DNA of 64,000 nucleotides from an uncultured Saprospiraceae bacterium (GTDB lineage Bacteria > Bacteroidota > Bacteroidia > Chitinophagales > Saprospiraceae), in the NCBI GenBank assembly GCA_937941765.1, contig CALDGQ010000019.1, positions 1 to 64,000 on the forward strand, written 5' to 3'. The position numbers and the translations under genes were made by a program. Below are positions 9,743 through 19,403 of the stretch, piece after piece. A model generated the notes under the pieces. The model was not told the origin of the DNA. It searched no databases and saw nothing but the letters and a program-made list of their open reading frames with translations. Position 1 is the first letter of the stretch, and the number at the start of each line of letters is the position of its first letter.

Positions 9743-10387
9743 TTGACACCAAAAAGGGAAGAAAAATTCAAAAGAGTCATTCAACAAAGTCAAGGCAACA
9801 TCACCGTTGTGTTGGAAAATGTACATGATACTCACAATGTCGGTGCAGTGCTTCGTTCTGCTGATTCAATTGGTATTAGAGAAATTTACGTCGTCTACAC
9901 CGAAGAACGACATAGCCGAGACTATTTGAAATTGGGAAAACGAACTTCCGGCGGCACCAGAAAATGGGTAACGGTTAATTATTACAATGATGTTGATCTT
10001 TGCTACAAAGCGGTCAAAAGTAAGTATGATCTAGTACTTGGAACCTATTTAAAGGAAAATGAAATTTCTACACCCATGTTTGATCTAGATCTCACTCAAT
10101 CTGTAGCCCTGGTTTTTGGAAATGAAGCCAAAGGCTTGACGCAGAAATCAATCGATTATTGCGATGGTAATTTCATTATTCCACAAGTTGGAATGGTTAC
10201 AAGTTTAAATATTTCAGTCGCTTGTGCAGTCACTTTATATGAAGCCTATCGACAACGTTTGAACAAAAAATTCTACGACAACAATCCAACACTCACTAAG
10301 GAGGATGTTGCTCAGCTTGAGGAAAAATTTGAAGTAAATAATAAGATTCATATGAGTACTTGGCGGGCTCCAAGGCTAGACAAATAA
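9743..10387 (+). CDS. trmH: TrmH-type tRNA/rRNA 2'-O-methyltransferase (SPOUT)
   Basis: The 214-residue protein belongs to the SPOUT class of knotted methyltransferases that use S-adenosylmethionine to methylate a ribose 2'-OH. Motif 1 is NVHDTHNVGAVLRSAD (about residues 26-41, with the catalytic Arg), motif 2 is ALVFGNEAKGL and motif 3 is IPQVGMVTSLNISVACAV. It lacks the L30e-like N-terminal domain of RlmB and matches the size of TrmH, which makes Gm18 in tRNA; the exact target is inferred. The start is a TTG (9743), as no ATG or GTG fits before the conserved region. It is followed by a strong hairpin terminator. Confidence 0.88.
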   Translation: MTPKREEKFKRVIQQSQGNITVVLENVHDTHNVGAVLRSADSIGIREIYVVYTEERHSRDYLKLGKRTSGGTRKWVTVNYYNDVDLCYKAVKSKYDLVLGTYLKENEISTPMFDLDLTQSVALVFGNEAKGLTQKSIDYCDGNFIIPQVGMVTSLNISVACAVTLYEAYRQRLNKKFYDNNPTLTKEDVAQLEEKFEVNNKIHMSTWRAPRLDK

Positions 10388-10393
10388 TTGTTC

Positions 10394-10416
10394 AGGCGAC
10401 TTCAGTCGCCTTTAGA
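10394..10416 (+). terminator. Terminator of trmH
   Basis: AGGCGACTTCAGTCGCCTTT is a GC-rich hairpin a few bases after the trmH stop, with a CTTCAG-type loop and a short T run. Confidence 0.7.
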
Positions 10417-10729
10417 TAGGTGTAACCGCCAATTATTCACTAACTTTTTTGTATCTTCAATAAGCAAAAAGCTGATAAATTACGCTAATTATGATGCAAT
10501 TTAAGGCGAGGAAGCAAGCCAAATGTATCCATTCTTAGGAGCGTCATCTTTGTCATTAAAATTGTGGAAAACCTTTTCAACTTAAAGAATTAATTTAACC
10601 ACTTTTTCCCTATTTTCGCATCCGTTATCAAAACAGCCTACAGGATATTTTTGCATACTTGCTCATGAGAAAGCCAACCTGCTAACATCCTGATTATTAG
10701 TATACTATATACACTACTACAGAAACCAC
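10417..10729. other. Gap upstream of smc, probable leader/promoter region
   Basis: About 310 bases without a supportable gene; an ATG at 10490 opens only 15 codons. TATTTTCG near 10611 is a weak match to a -7 box. A pair CAGGAT / ATCCTG (about 10641 and 10688) could form a long-range hairpin in the smc leader. Confidence 0.35.
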
Positions 10730-13700
10730 ATGAGATTAAAAAGTCTTGAAATAAAGGGATTTAAGAGTTTTGCCAACCAGACAGTCATCAACTTCAACGA
10801 GGATGTAATAGGAGTCGTAGGTCCAAATGGATCTGGGAAATCCAATATCGTTGATGCGATTCGATGGGTTTTGGGAGAACAGAAGAGTAAAGAATTGCGT
10901 CTAGACAAGATGACGAGTGTCATTTTTAATGGTACCAGTAAGCGAAAGAAAAGCTCCCAAGCTTCTGTTTATTTGACTTTTACAAATGATAAAGGCCTCT
11001 TGCCTTCTGAATACGGCGAAGTAAGTATTGGTAGAGTTTTGTATGCAACTGGTGAAAGTGAATACCGGTTGAATGGAGTAGCGTGTCGTTTGAAAGATGT
11101 TCGTTCTTTATTTTTGGACACAGGTATTGGTTCCAATTCTTATGCAATTATTGCACTGGGAATGGTCGATGATATTTTGTCTGATAAAAATAATGCCCGT
11201 CGCAAAATGTTTGAACAAGCGGCAGGAATTTCAAAATACAAACAAAGAAAACACGAAACGCTTAACAAACTAAATGCGACAACAGAGGATCTTGATAGGA
11301 TAGAAGATTTACTTTTCGAAATCGATAATAATCTGAAGGAACTAGAAAAACAAGCGAGGAGAGCAAAGCGTTTTTATGAACTTAAAGAAAAGTATAAAGT
11401 TTCTTCCATTGAGTTAGCAAAAATTCAATTAGGTTCCTTCAAAGGGGAACACCAAAATATCACTCAGGATTTAACAAAACATGAAGACGAATATCGTCAA
11501 TGCGAAACGGATGTTTTGGAACTCGAACAAAAGTTGGAACAAGTGCGTAAAGATCATCTCGATCAAGAAAAAGCACTTTCGCAAAAACAAAAAGTATTGA
11601 ATGAATTGGTTGGCGAATTGCGAACCTTGGAAGGCAATAAAAACATGTTTCATCAGCGAATCGAATTTATTGATGAAAATAAAGTTAGACTTACCGATCA
11701 AATCGCTAACACAAAAGTCAGAATAGCAGAGTTAAGTGAAGAATTAGCTACTTACAACACTAACCTTACAAATTCCATTGAAACGGAAACACACTTAAGT
11801 GGGCAAATGGATTTTGCACAGGCAGAGTTGGATGAAATTTCAGTGAATCATAATTCCCTTAAAGAAAAGTTGGATGAGATCATGAAAGATCAACAACAAC
11901 TTGAAAAGGAAGTGTATGAGTTGGAAAAACAAAAAGCGGTCAATCAAAGCCAAATTCAAAACTATAATCTAGTTCTTGAAAAGAGTAATGCAGATATTTC
12001 GACTAGAGAATCTGCAATTGCTGAAGTAGTTTCAAGATTGGCGACTGTAAATATCGATCATGATAACAAACAAGCTCGTGTAGATGAATTGTTAAGAAGC
12101 GAAACGGATCGTAAAATAAAGTTAGAAGAAAAAGAAGGTCACCAAGAAAGATTGCGTGCTGAAATTGCAGAAACCAATCGTAAATTGGATGCCAAGCAAA
12201 ATGAGTATAAGTTGACCAAAAGTATGATTGATAATTTGGAAGGTTTTCCAGAATCAATCAAATACTTAAATAACAATAGAGATTGGAACGCTAATGCGAA
12301 TTTATTGTCTGATGTCATTTATTGTAAAGAAGAAAATAGAGTAGCGGTTGAAAGTTTTTTAGAACCTTATTTGAATTACTATGTAGTCGACAATCATCAA
12401 GACGCTATTCGTGCGATTGAATTGTTGGGAAGCAACCAAAAAGGAAAAGCTAATTTCTTTATTTTGGATGCAATAAAGGAACAAAATTATTATGCTTCTC
12501 AGGTACCAGGTACCAAGCGTGCATTAGATGTTGTGGAATCTGACCCAAAATATAGAAAACTAGTCAATCACCTTCTTAGAGGTGTTTTAGTAACCAATAC
12601 GGATGATATCAATTCCATTAATCTAAAAGACCACATGGTTTTGTTGTCTCCAAATGGAAAATTCATCAAAGGAAAATACACCCTTTCTGGTGGTTCAATC
12701 GGATTGTTTGAAGGAAAGAAAATTGGTCGTAAAAAGAATTTAGAGATTCTAACGGTTGAGATCAAAGAATTAGAAGTCACCAATGAAAGATTGGCCAATG
12801 AAATGCACCAAGTCACCAAGGAATTGGATGAACTGAAATCTCAAATTTCAGAACAAGAGTTGGAAGCAGAAAGAATGCAATTGGCAGAATTGGTATCTCT
12901 CAAAGTATCTATGTCTACTAAAATTGACAACTTCAAAACGTTCCTTTACGAATCAACTGAAAAGAAAACAGATGCGGAAGGTCAAACTATGATGTTGAAA
13001 GAAACGAATAGTGAGATTGATGCGAAATTAATTGAAAAGAATAATCTGGCCGAAACAGCAAGAACAAGTATTAGTGATACGGATGAGTCTTTCAAAATGA
13101 TTGCGTCGAAACTAAGTGATGCATTGGCCAATCACAATCAAGCAAAGATTAACTTCATCCAACAACAAAGTCAAGTTCAAACTTATAAGCAAGAACTTCA
13201 GTTTAAAGAAAATAGACTGAAAGAATTCACAGATCAAATGACATCCAATGAACAAGAGTTGAAAGATTCTGATTTGGAATTGGAAAAAATCAAAGTCGAT
13301 GTCAGTGAGCTAGAACAAAAATTAGTTGAACAATATCGTATCAAAGAAGAAGAGCAAAAAGCGTTGACAGAAGATGAGCAACGTTATTTCTCTGAGCGTC
13401 AAACGATCGGTGATACAGAAGAAGCATTGAAGCAAGCCAACAAAAAAATGATGGCGAAACAGCAATTCATCACAGAATTGAAAGACAACTTCAATGAGCT
13501 GAAATTGAATCTTACATCTATTGGTGAACGTCTGAAAATTGAATTCAACTTGACTCTGGAAGAAGTGATGGAAGGCGAACCTGCCAACGCAGATATAGAT
13601 ATCATGGCTTTGAATACGCAAGTTGAAAAGTGGAAAAAGCGATTAGATAATTACGGTGAAGTCAATCCAATGGCAATGGAAGCGTATGACGAAATGAAAG

Positions 13701-14296
13701 AACGTCATGATACCATCACCGGTCAGCGTGATGATATTTTACAAGCGAAAGCAGACTTGTTAGAAACGATCAAAGAAATCGAATCGACTGCAACGGAGCA
13801 CTTCTTAAAAGCATTCAATCAAGTGCGTGCTGATTTCAAGGAAGTATTTAAAACATTATTTACCCAAAATGATGATTGTGATATCTTCTTGGTTGATGAA
13901 ACCAATCCCTTAGAATCACAAATCGATATCACGGCGAAACCAAAAGGAAAACGTCCACAATCGATCAACCAATTGTCAGGTGGAGAAAAGACATTAACTG
14001 CGACTGCATTGTTGTTCTCCTTATATCTTTTGAAGCCTGCACCTTTCTGTATTTTTGATGAGGTGGATGCACCATTGGATGATGCGAATATTGATAAGTT
14101 CTGTAACATTATTCGTAAGTTCTCAACTCGCTCTCAATTCATCATCGTGACACATAATAAGCAGACAATGTCAGCAGTAGATATTATATATGGTGTCTAC
14201 ATGGCGGAGCAAGGTGTATCCAATGTAAGTGCGGTTGATTTTAGACAATTGAGTCATAATGCTACTTTGGAGACTTTGGCGGATGGTGGTCAGTAG
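10730..14296 (+). CDS. smc: Chromosome segregation protein SMC
   Basis: The 1188-residue ATPase has the full SMC layout and normal length. The Walker A motif GPNGSGKSN is at about 31-39. Long coiled coils run at about 170-500 and 660-1010. The globular hinge lies at about 504-655 (from GFPESIKYL to the GGSIGLFEGKK loop). The C-terminal head has the ABC signature LSGGEKT (about 1082) and Walker B with CIFDEVDAPLDDAN (about 1106-1119). SMC with ScpA/ScpB compacts and separates chromosomes; those partners are not in this window. The ATG at 10730 is the natural start (MRLKSLEIKGFKSF). The gene stands as a single transcription unit with a terminator after it. Confidence 0.96.
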   Translation: MRLKSLEIKGFKSFANQTVINFNEDVIGVVGPNGSGKSNIVDAIRWVLGEQKSKELRLDKMTSVIFNGTSKRKKSSQASVYLTFTNDKGLLPSEYGEVSIGRVLYATGESEYRLNGVACRLKDVRSLFLDTGIGSNSYAIIALGMVDDILSDKNNARRKMFEQAAGISKYKQRKHETLNKLNATTEDLDRIEDLLFEIDNNLKELEKQARRAKRFYELKEKYKVSSIELAKIQLGSFKGEHQNITQDLTKHEDEYRQCETDVLELEQKLEQVRKDHLDQEKALSQKQKVLNELVGELRTLEGNKNMFHQRIEFIDENKVRLTDQIANTKVRIAELSEELATYNTNLTNSIETETHLSGQMDFAQAELDEISVNHNSLKEKLDEIMKDQQQLEKEVYELEKQKAVNQSQIQNYNLVLEKSNADISTRESAIAEVVSRLATVNIDHDNKQARVDELLRSETDRKIKLEEKEGHQERLRAEIAETNRKLDAKQNEYKLTKSMIDNLEGFPESIKYLNNNRDWNANANLLSDVIYCKEENRVAVESFLEPYLNYYVVDNHQDAIRAIELLGSNQKGKANFFILDAIKEQNYYASQVPGTKRALDVVESDPKYRKLVNHLLRGVLVTNTDDINSINLKDHMVLLSPNGKFIKGKYTLSGGSIGLFEGKKIGRKKNLEILTVEIKELEVTNERLANEMHQVTKELDELKSQISEQELEAERMQLAELVSLKVSMSTKIDNFKTFLYESTEKKTDAEGQTMMLKETNSEIDAKLIEKNNLAETARTSISDTDESFKMIASKLSDALANHNQAKINFIQQQSQVQTYKQELQFKENRLKEFTDQMTSNEQELKDSDLELEKIKVDVSELEQKLVEQYRIKEEEQKALTEDEQRYFSERQTIGDTEEALKQANKKMMAKQQFITELKDNFNELKLNLTSIGERLKIEFNLTLEEVMEGEPANADIDIMALNTQVEKWKKRLDNYGEVNPMAMEAYDEMKERHDTITGQRDDILQAKADLLETIKEIESTATEHFLKAFNQVRADFKEVFKTLFTQNDDCDIFLVDETNPLESQIDITAKPKGKRPQSINQLSGGEKTLTATALLFSLYLLKPAPFCIFDEVDAPLDDANIDKFCNIIRKFSTRSQFIIVTHNKQTMSAVDIIYGVYMAEQGVSNVSAVDFRQLSHNATLETLADGGQ

Positions 14297-14346
14297 GTTT
14301 GAAATTTAAGTTGCTTTAAACGTCTCGCTTAAGAACCTAAAATAAA

Positions 14347-14386
14347 AAATCTTCTTCTTGAGTTGTCAAGGAGAAGATTTTTTTAT
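14347..14386. terminator. Bidirectional terminator between smc and the convergent gene
   Basis: AATCTTCTTCTT (about 14348-14359) pairs with AAGGAGAAGATT (about 14369-14380), followed by a T run on the plus strand and preceded by an A run, so it can work in both directions. It touches the stop codon of the gene ending at 14383. Confidence 0.75.
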
Positions 14387-15807
14387 TCTTTTTCGGCTAT
14401 TTTTTTGGTTAGCCAGTTTTTAGAAACGATTCCTCCTTCTTGTCCATTCATTTCATCTTTTATTTTTGAAACTGCTGCTTTGTCACCTTTTCTAATTTTA
14501 GTTAACTTTTTAGTGTACTTAATTAAGTTTAAATAAAGTTGGCGTCTTTCTTTAGTTATACTTTTGTGTCTATTAAGGAATGCTCTAAAACTATCAAACA
14601 AACTATATAATGGATCGATTTCTTCCATTTCATAATAAGTTGCTAGTAGAAGCGATTTTGAATCCAAGTTCTGGAAAACATCTTCATATTCAACTTCTTG
14701 TAACAATTTAATCACGTCGCCATATTTTTTCTGATAAAAGTAAACTGTCGCAAGATTGTAAGTTACTGCGTTTTCACGTGAAGCTTCAGGCAATTTGGAT
14801 TGTAAGTTATGAATAAATTTTTCTGTCCATTCATACTTTCCTAATCTCAATCCCATAACGCACGCATTCTTGAATTTCGAATAGGTGATTCCTGATGTAT
14901 ATAATACATTTTTTTCTAAGAAGAAACTATGAAGATCAAAATATTCCTGTAGGAATTTCTGCTGTCCTGTATTAATAAATCGAATGCAAACATTCAAACT
15001 ATAAGAGCAAATATCCTCCGCATCTTTGATTGGAAAGTCACCTATAAATCTAACAACCTGTTCTTTTAAGTTATAAAAATGATCCTCATTATCTGATTCA
15101 ACAAGTGTAAGAAACATCTGAAAATATATCGCGATTTGTGCAATGTCTTCGTACTTATATTTCTTGATGTGTTCAATAATTTCATCAATAAATAACATTT
15201 TGTACTCGTGCGAAACCAAATATTGCTGGTTTAAAATGGCACAATAATATTTAAGTTTTTCAGCTAGATAAAATGCATCCAAATTATTGGCAATCTCCTC
15301 AACATTAAATCGAGATTCTCGCGTATTCATTTGTTGAGATAAATCGTAATAATTCTTCTCAATTTGATATTGATAATAAAAATAATTAGCAGGCTTATAT
15401 ACTTGTTGTGCTGATAGCCTTCTTGCTGTCTTCATTGTGCCATTGAACATTTTTTCAATTTTACGAAGTTTAACAGCTTCAATCAAATATGTTGCCTGAT
15501 GGAGTGGATTCGAATCATAAGTTTGCTGAGCCAAAAAACCTTCTATTAACTTTAATAAATCACTTTGAAGTTTTCTAAATCTAACATCATCAAACTCCTT
15601 CTTTAACTTTAATTTCTCCCAAATAGCCACTTTATCAATTTCTTGGGTTGCTTCTGTAGCCGACTTGGTTTCGTTTAGAAAAATCTCCAATAAGTCAGAT
15701 AAGGCATTACTCTTATTGAAATAAGGCGAGTTTACATATTTACGTAAGCGATTTTGCTCATATTTATCAAAGTCTTTAAGAATCGAGTATAACTTACTAT
15801 TGTACAT
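14383..15807 (-). CDS. Uncharacterised helical protein of 474 residues
   Basis: I do not recognise a named family. The protein is cytoplasmic (no signal peptide or membrane helix) and almost entirely helical by composition, with many Tyr, Phe, Lys and Glu. It begins MYNSKLYSILKDFDKYEQNR, and the middle and C-terminal parts have helix-turn-helix pairs of about 35 residues (for example YNLATVYFYQKKYGDVIKLL), suggesting degenerate TPR-like repeats. A scaffold or protein-binding role is an inference only. It stands alone between smc and a long divergent intergenic region. Confidence 0.8.
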   Translation of the reverse strand: MYNSKLYSILKDFDKYEQNRLRKYVNSPYFNKSNALSDLLEIFLNETKSATEATQEIDKVAIWEKLKLKKEFDDVRFRKLQSDLLKLIEGFLAQQTYDSNPLHQATYLIEAVKLRKIEKMFNGTMKTARRLSAQQVYKPANYFYYQYQIEKNYYDLSQQMNTRESRFNVEEIANNLDAFYLAEKLKYYCAILNQQYLVSHEYKMLFIDEIIEHIKKYKYEDIAQIAIYFQMFLTLVESDNEDHFYNLKEQVVRFIGDFPIKDAEDICSYSLNVCIRFINTGQQKFLQEYFDLHSFFLEKNVLYTSGITYSKFKNACVMGLRLGKYEWTEKFIHNLQSKLPEASRENAVTYNLATVYFYQKKYGDVIKLLQEVEYEDVFQNLDSKSLLLATYYEMEEIDPLYSLFDSFRAFLNRHKSITKERRQLYLNLIKYTKKLTKIRKGDKAAVSKIKDEMNGQEGGIVSKNWLTKKIAEKE

Positions 15808-16226
15808 TTAATTAATATTTACTATCTTGCTGCCTGAAGTTGTATTTAGATAACCTTATATTTTTTACACGTTGTTTTTGAACTTAAGAACATATTCTTG
15901 CGTTCATTAATATGTGCAATTGTTTGTATTGAAATAAAGCTTGACAATATGTAAGTTGAATTTTGTTTTTCCCAACAGAATTATAATCAACCAACTATAC
16001 ATTATTTAATTTCATATTGTATTGAACTATTTTTCACAAATCTAAGAAAATGAACTAAAATTTACGTATTAATCCCTTAGTTTTCAAACAGTTTAGTAAA
16101 TTTTTATTTTCACTTTTAGGTTTAATTTAGTTCACAACTAAGTTTTATTGTCGTTGTAAAACGTCATAGATATATGCAATTTGTGTATATAATTTGAGTA
16201 TCTTTAATACCGATAAATCCTGGACG
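15808..16226. other. Long AT-rich divergent intergenic region
   Basis: About 420 bases without an ORF separate two divergent genes. TATCTTTA at 16199-16206, 20 bases before the ATG at 16227, is one base off the TAnnTTTG box. I see no stable hairpin or repeat here. Confidence 0.4.
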
Positions 16227-18761
16227 ATGAACTTATCAAATTTTAAAATCAAATCCTCCCTCTTCGTGCTCCTGCTCGGGCTATTGCCCTTGTTCAGTGC
16301 AGCTCAAGATGACTTCTACGAGCGTATAGAAGTTTTAGTGGGAGAAACGTATGAATATGAGTTCAACTCGTATCCACATTTCCCTCAAATTGTTGACTAC
16401 CCATTTTTAAGCCTTAATGGAGCGGCCTCTTTAGGTGGTGCACCATCTTACATAGGTTTTCCTGGTGATAATACGCTTAGTTACCAGAGTGAACAAATTG
16501 GTGTAGATTATTTTACCCTCAAATATTATGTAGGAAACTCACCATTTACTTATGAAGTAATTGAAAAGGGTTTTCAAATGGTGGTTAAACCATCAATAAT
16601 TACGACAACTCCTGACTATTACACTGCTTTTGTCAATTCGCCAATCACTTTAGATGTTTTGGATAATGATGAATTAGCAAACACTACAGGATCTTCTATG
16701 TCCGAATTGTTTATCAGGAGTGTCCCTATTGCTAATAATGGAACTGCCATTGTAACTGGAGAAACTAATTCGGAAATACTTTTTACACCTGCTGAAGATT
16801 TTACAGGAACAACGCATCTTAACTATTTAGTTTGTGATGGTATTGGAACTTGTGAGTTGGGTGAAGTAACCGTATTTGTAAAAGGTGTAAATCCTCCAGG
16901 CGTTCAAGAAGTTCAATTGACAACTGTAAAAAATCAAGATCTTGATGTTTATATATCATTAGACTTTGGTCATCAATTAAATGATCCTGGTCATGGTGAT
17001 TTGGAAGTTGTTGCTAATGGACACATTATATATACACCTCAAACTGGTTATACAGGTACTGATAATTTCAGTGTAGTTTCAAACACAGATGGAAGTGCTC
17101 ATATAACTGAATATGAAATAACAATTGTTGATATAGCAGATGGAAATGAATTTGCATTTGATGACTATGCTTACACAGAAATAGGTCATCCTGTTACTGT
17201 TTATGTAACAGACAATGATTATGACTTTAGTTTGACCAACCCAGTTGTTACCGATAATCCTTCCAATGGAAATATCGTTGCAAATGGACCTGGTTCTTTA
17301 ACTTATAAGCCGCACGAAAATTTCGAAGGTAAAGATCAATTTACATACAGAGTTTGTTCGCAACCTTCCTTTGATTGTGAATTCGCAGTTGTTACTGTTG
17401 AAGTTAGCAATCAACATCCTGTTCAAACAACTTTTGAACTAACGACTCCAGTTAACACACCATTGGTTTTAGAATATGACGCAATCATTAATGATTATGA
17501 TTTTCAATTGACTGATAATGCGAATAATGGGTATGTGAATATTTATTCTGGAGAGACCTTATTAAATGTAAATGGACAAGAAGTATTTGCTGTAAGTCCA
17601 CTGTTATATACACCTAATGAATCTTTTGTTGGTCTAGATGAGTTTGAATTACTTTATTGCGTTGATAATGACTGCCGTACTGTAAAAATCAAAGTTCTTG
17701 TTACGGATGAATATGAAGGTGAAAATTTCTGTGTTGGTGATTGTGTTTGGGCTGGTGATACCAATAATGATGGTAAAGTAGACATGAAAGATATTCTTCC
17801 ATTAGGATTGTGTATGGGAGAATTGGGTGTTGAAAGACCTGATGGTTCTGTAAACTGGTATCCACAATATTCTGGAGAATGGGAGAATGCATTTGGTTTC
17901 GCACCACCTGTAGATCTAATGTATGTCGACGCAGATGGAGATGGAATTGTACATGCAGATGATGTTGCAGCAGTAGATGAGCACTATGGCCTTTGTCATG
18001 ATATTACTTCTGCTCGTGCAGTTGCTGTTGAGGAATTATTCGCCTTAAACCAAAAAACACCTAATCCTGGACCTGGTGATTTAGTGGAGATTGATATTTT
18101 ACTAGGATATAATACAGCAACGACTGCTATCGACAAATACGGTTTGACTTTTTCAGTTGACTATGTAGCTAGTGCCATTAAGGAAGGATCTTTTAAAGTA
18201 GAAATGCTTGATGATAGTTGGTTGGCTTATGGCTCTCCAATGTTAAGTTTAGTGAAGGAACCACATCTTGGATCTATTGATGTAGGTTTTACTAGAACCA
18301 ATGGACATGCTGTTTCTGGTCATGGTAAAATTGGAAAGATTAGCTTTATAGTTATTGATGATAATATTAATGGATTCCGTACACAAGAATCTCCACATAT
18401 TGATATCAACTTAAAAGCTGGTACTACAATGGAAGGTTCTGGTCACTATGTTAGAGGCAATGATGTTGAATTAACGGTTCCAATTAGCTTGGAATTCGCT
18501 ACTGATTTAGCTGATGCTTCTCACCTTGATATCAGTCCAAATCCTGCTTCTGATATGGTAAACATTCACTTAAATGGATTCAATACCATCAAAGAATTTG
18601 GTTTGTACTCAATCACTGGTCAGCAAGTATATCAGTCACAAGGTATCTATGCGAAGCAAACTCAATTAGATGTATCTGAATACCAAAGTGGGTTCTATAT
18701 TATCAGAGCAATCACTGAAAAAGGAACGATTTCTAAGAAATTAGAGATTACCAGAAACTAA
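16227..18761 (+). CDS. T9SS-exported protein with Ig/cadherin-like repeats and dockerin-like Ca-binding pair
   Basis: The protein has 844 residues from the ATG at 16227; a TTG at 16194 is open but would put 11 residues before the signal peptide. The Sec signal peptide ends near FSAAQ (about 27). Four tandem beta-sandwich repeats of the Big_9/cadherin-like kind follow, marked by DVLDNDE, VTDNDYDF and FTPAEDFTG / YKPHENFEGKDQFTY blocks. At about 510-600 come two EF-hand-like loops, GDTNNDGKVDMKD and DADGDGIVHADD, separated by ~45 residues as in dockerins. A cohesin-like stretch is possible after that. The last ~75 residues (LDISPNPASDMVNIHL...KKLEITRN) are a type A T9SS sorting domain, so the mature protein should sit on the cell surface. 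Confidence 0.88.
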   Translation: MNLSNFKIKSSLFVLLLGLLPLFSAAQDDFYERIEVLVGETYEYEFNSYPHFPQIVDYPFLSLNGAASLGGAPSYIGFPGDNTLSYQSEQIGVDYFTLKYYVGNSPFTYEVIEKGFQMVVKPSIITTTPDYYTAFVNSPITLDVLDNDELANTTGSSMSELFIRSVPIANNGTAIVTGETNSEILFTPAEDFTGTTHLNYLVCDGIGTCELGEVTVFVKGVNPPGVQEVQLTTVKNQDLDVYISLDFGHQLNDPGHGDLEVVANGHIIYTPQTGYTGTDNFSVVSNTDGSAHITEYEITIVDIADGNEFAFDDYAYTEIGHPVTVYVTDNDYDFSLTNPVVTDNPSNGNIVANGPGSLTYKPHENFEGKDQFTYRVCSQPSFDCEFAVVTVEVSNQHPVQTTFELTTPVNTPLVLEYDAIINDYDFQLTDNANNGYVNIYSGETLLNVNGQEVFAVSPLLYTPNESFVGLDEFELLYCVDNDCRTVKIKVLVTDEYEGENFCVGDCVWAGDTNNDGKVDMKDILPLGLCMGELGVERPDGSVNWYPQYSGEWENAFGFAPPVDLMYVDADGDGIVHADDVAAVDEHYGLCHDITSARAVAVEELFALNQKTPNPGPGDLVEIDILLGYNTATTAIDKYGLTFSVDYVASAIKEGSFKVEMLDDSWLAYGSPMLSLVKEPHLGSIDVGFTRTNGHAVSGHGKIGKISFIVIDDNINGFRTQESPHIDINLKAGTTMEGSGHYVRGNDVELTVPISLEFATDLADASHLDISPNPASDMVNIHLNGFNTIKEFGLYSITGQQVYQSQGIYAKQTQLDVSEYQSGFYIIRAITEKGTISKKLEITRN

Positions 18762-18803
18762 GAAAAATACAATGCGACTTTAATTAGTCAGTTTACCATA
18801 AAA

Positions 18804-18846
18804 AATAAAGGCTTTTCGAGAAATCGGGAAGCCTTTATTTTTTTGC
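18804..18846 (+). terminator. Terminator of the T9SS dockerin-like protein gene
   Basis: AATAAAGGCTT at 18804-18814 pairs perfectly with AAGCCTTTATT at 18829-18839, and a run of T follows. Confidence 0.85.
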
Positions 18847-19100
18847 CCATTTCACAAATGAGAATGATCAATAATATTGGAATAGCTCAAAGGTAGTAAC
18901 AAAGAGTAGTTTAGATATGGCGATTATTATAAATGAGTGAAATTTATATATCACAATGCTTTTAAACTGTATTATGTGAGAAGGGATAATCGTGCGATAT
19001 TTGAGTAAGACAAAACAAAAAACTTATCGGGATTTTGTAAGTAGAATCTCACTTTAAGTTACACAGATATCGCACGGGATATACTGTGAGAAAACTAAAA

Positions 19101-19135
19101 AAGCAAGTTGACTACCTCTATTAGGCAACTTGCTT
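19101..19135 (-). terminator. Hairpin, possible terminator of the DEAD-box gene
   Basis: AAGCAAGTTG / CAACTTGCTT form a 10-bp stem. Read on the minus strand it is followed by a T run, so it could end transcription from the helicase gene about 270 bases upstream on that strand. Confidence 0.5.
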
Positions 19136-19171
19136 TCATTCGAAATAAGTTCATGGGATTATAATATGTTG

Positions 19172-19199
19172 AAGTCGCTTCGCTTGAAGCGACTTTTTT
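19172..19199 (+). terminator. Strong plus-strand hairpin terminator without an assigned gene
   Basis: AAGTCGCTTC and GAAGCGACTT pair perfectly around a GCTT loop and run into six T. Confidence 0.65.
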
Positions 19200-19212
19200 G
19201 TTTTTTATCAAC

Positions 19213-19375
19213 GAGTTTGAGAAGCCTTTGAGGATTCTTAAATTTAATCTCGAACTTCAAGCACCCAACTTGTCATGGTAAATTCAAAAACATAATGAAA
19301 AACGCTTCTCAATCCTAGAAGGCTAAAGATACGCCCGAGTTTGAGAAGCCTTTGAGGATTCTTAAACTTAATCTC
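19213..19375. repeat. Pair of 39-bp direct repeats, AGCCTTTGAGGATT family
   Basis: Positions 19213-19251 and 19337-19375 are identical at all but one base over 39 bases and both contain AGCCTTTGAGGATT (19223-19236, 19347-19360). An inverted, diverged core AATCCTAGAAGGCT sits between them at 19311-19324. The arrangement of core, inverted core, core resembles the element at 9621-9720. Confidence 0.65.
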
Positions 19376-19403
19376 TAAATATTAGCATAAGAAACAACTC
19401 TTT

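Larger units (their letters stand above)
18860..19199 (+). ncRNA. Candidate structured RNA ending in a strong plus-strand terminator
   Basis: No ORF explains this stretch, yet it holds several strong stems: CGTGCGATAT (18991-19000) is perfectly inverted at 19067-19076; a 10-bp hairpin lies at 19101-19135; and a 10-bp tetraloop hairpin at 19172-19195 runs into TTTTTT on the plus strand. The T9SS gene upstream already has its own terminator at 18804, so the last one has no assigned gene. A plus-strand small RNA is one explanation; the 19101-19135 hairpin has its T run on the minus strand and may instead end the DEAD-box transcript. Confidence 0.3.

Noticed and set aside
10490-10537. Short ORF in the smc upstream gap
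   Set aside because: Only 15 codons, no family, and no supporting signal beyond the ATG.
11471-14109. Several minus-strand ORFs of 60-100 codons within smc
   Set aside because: They are antisense shadows of the coiled-coil and head regions of SMC, without independent coding signals.
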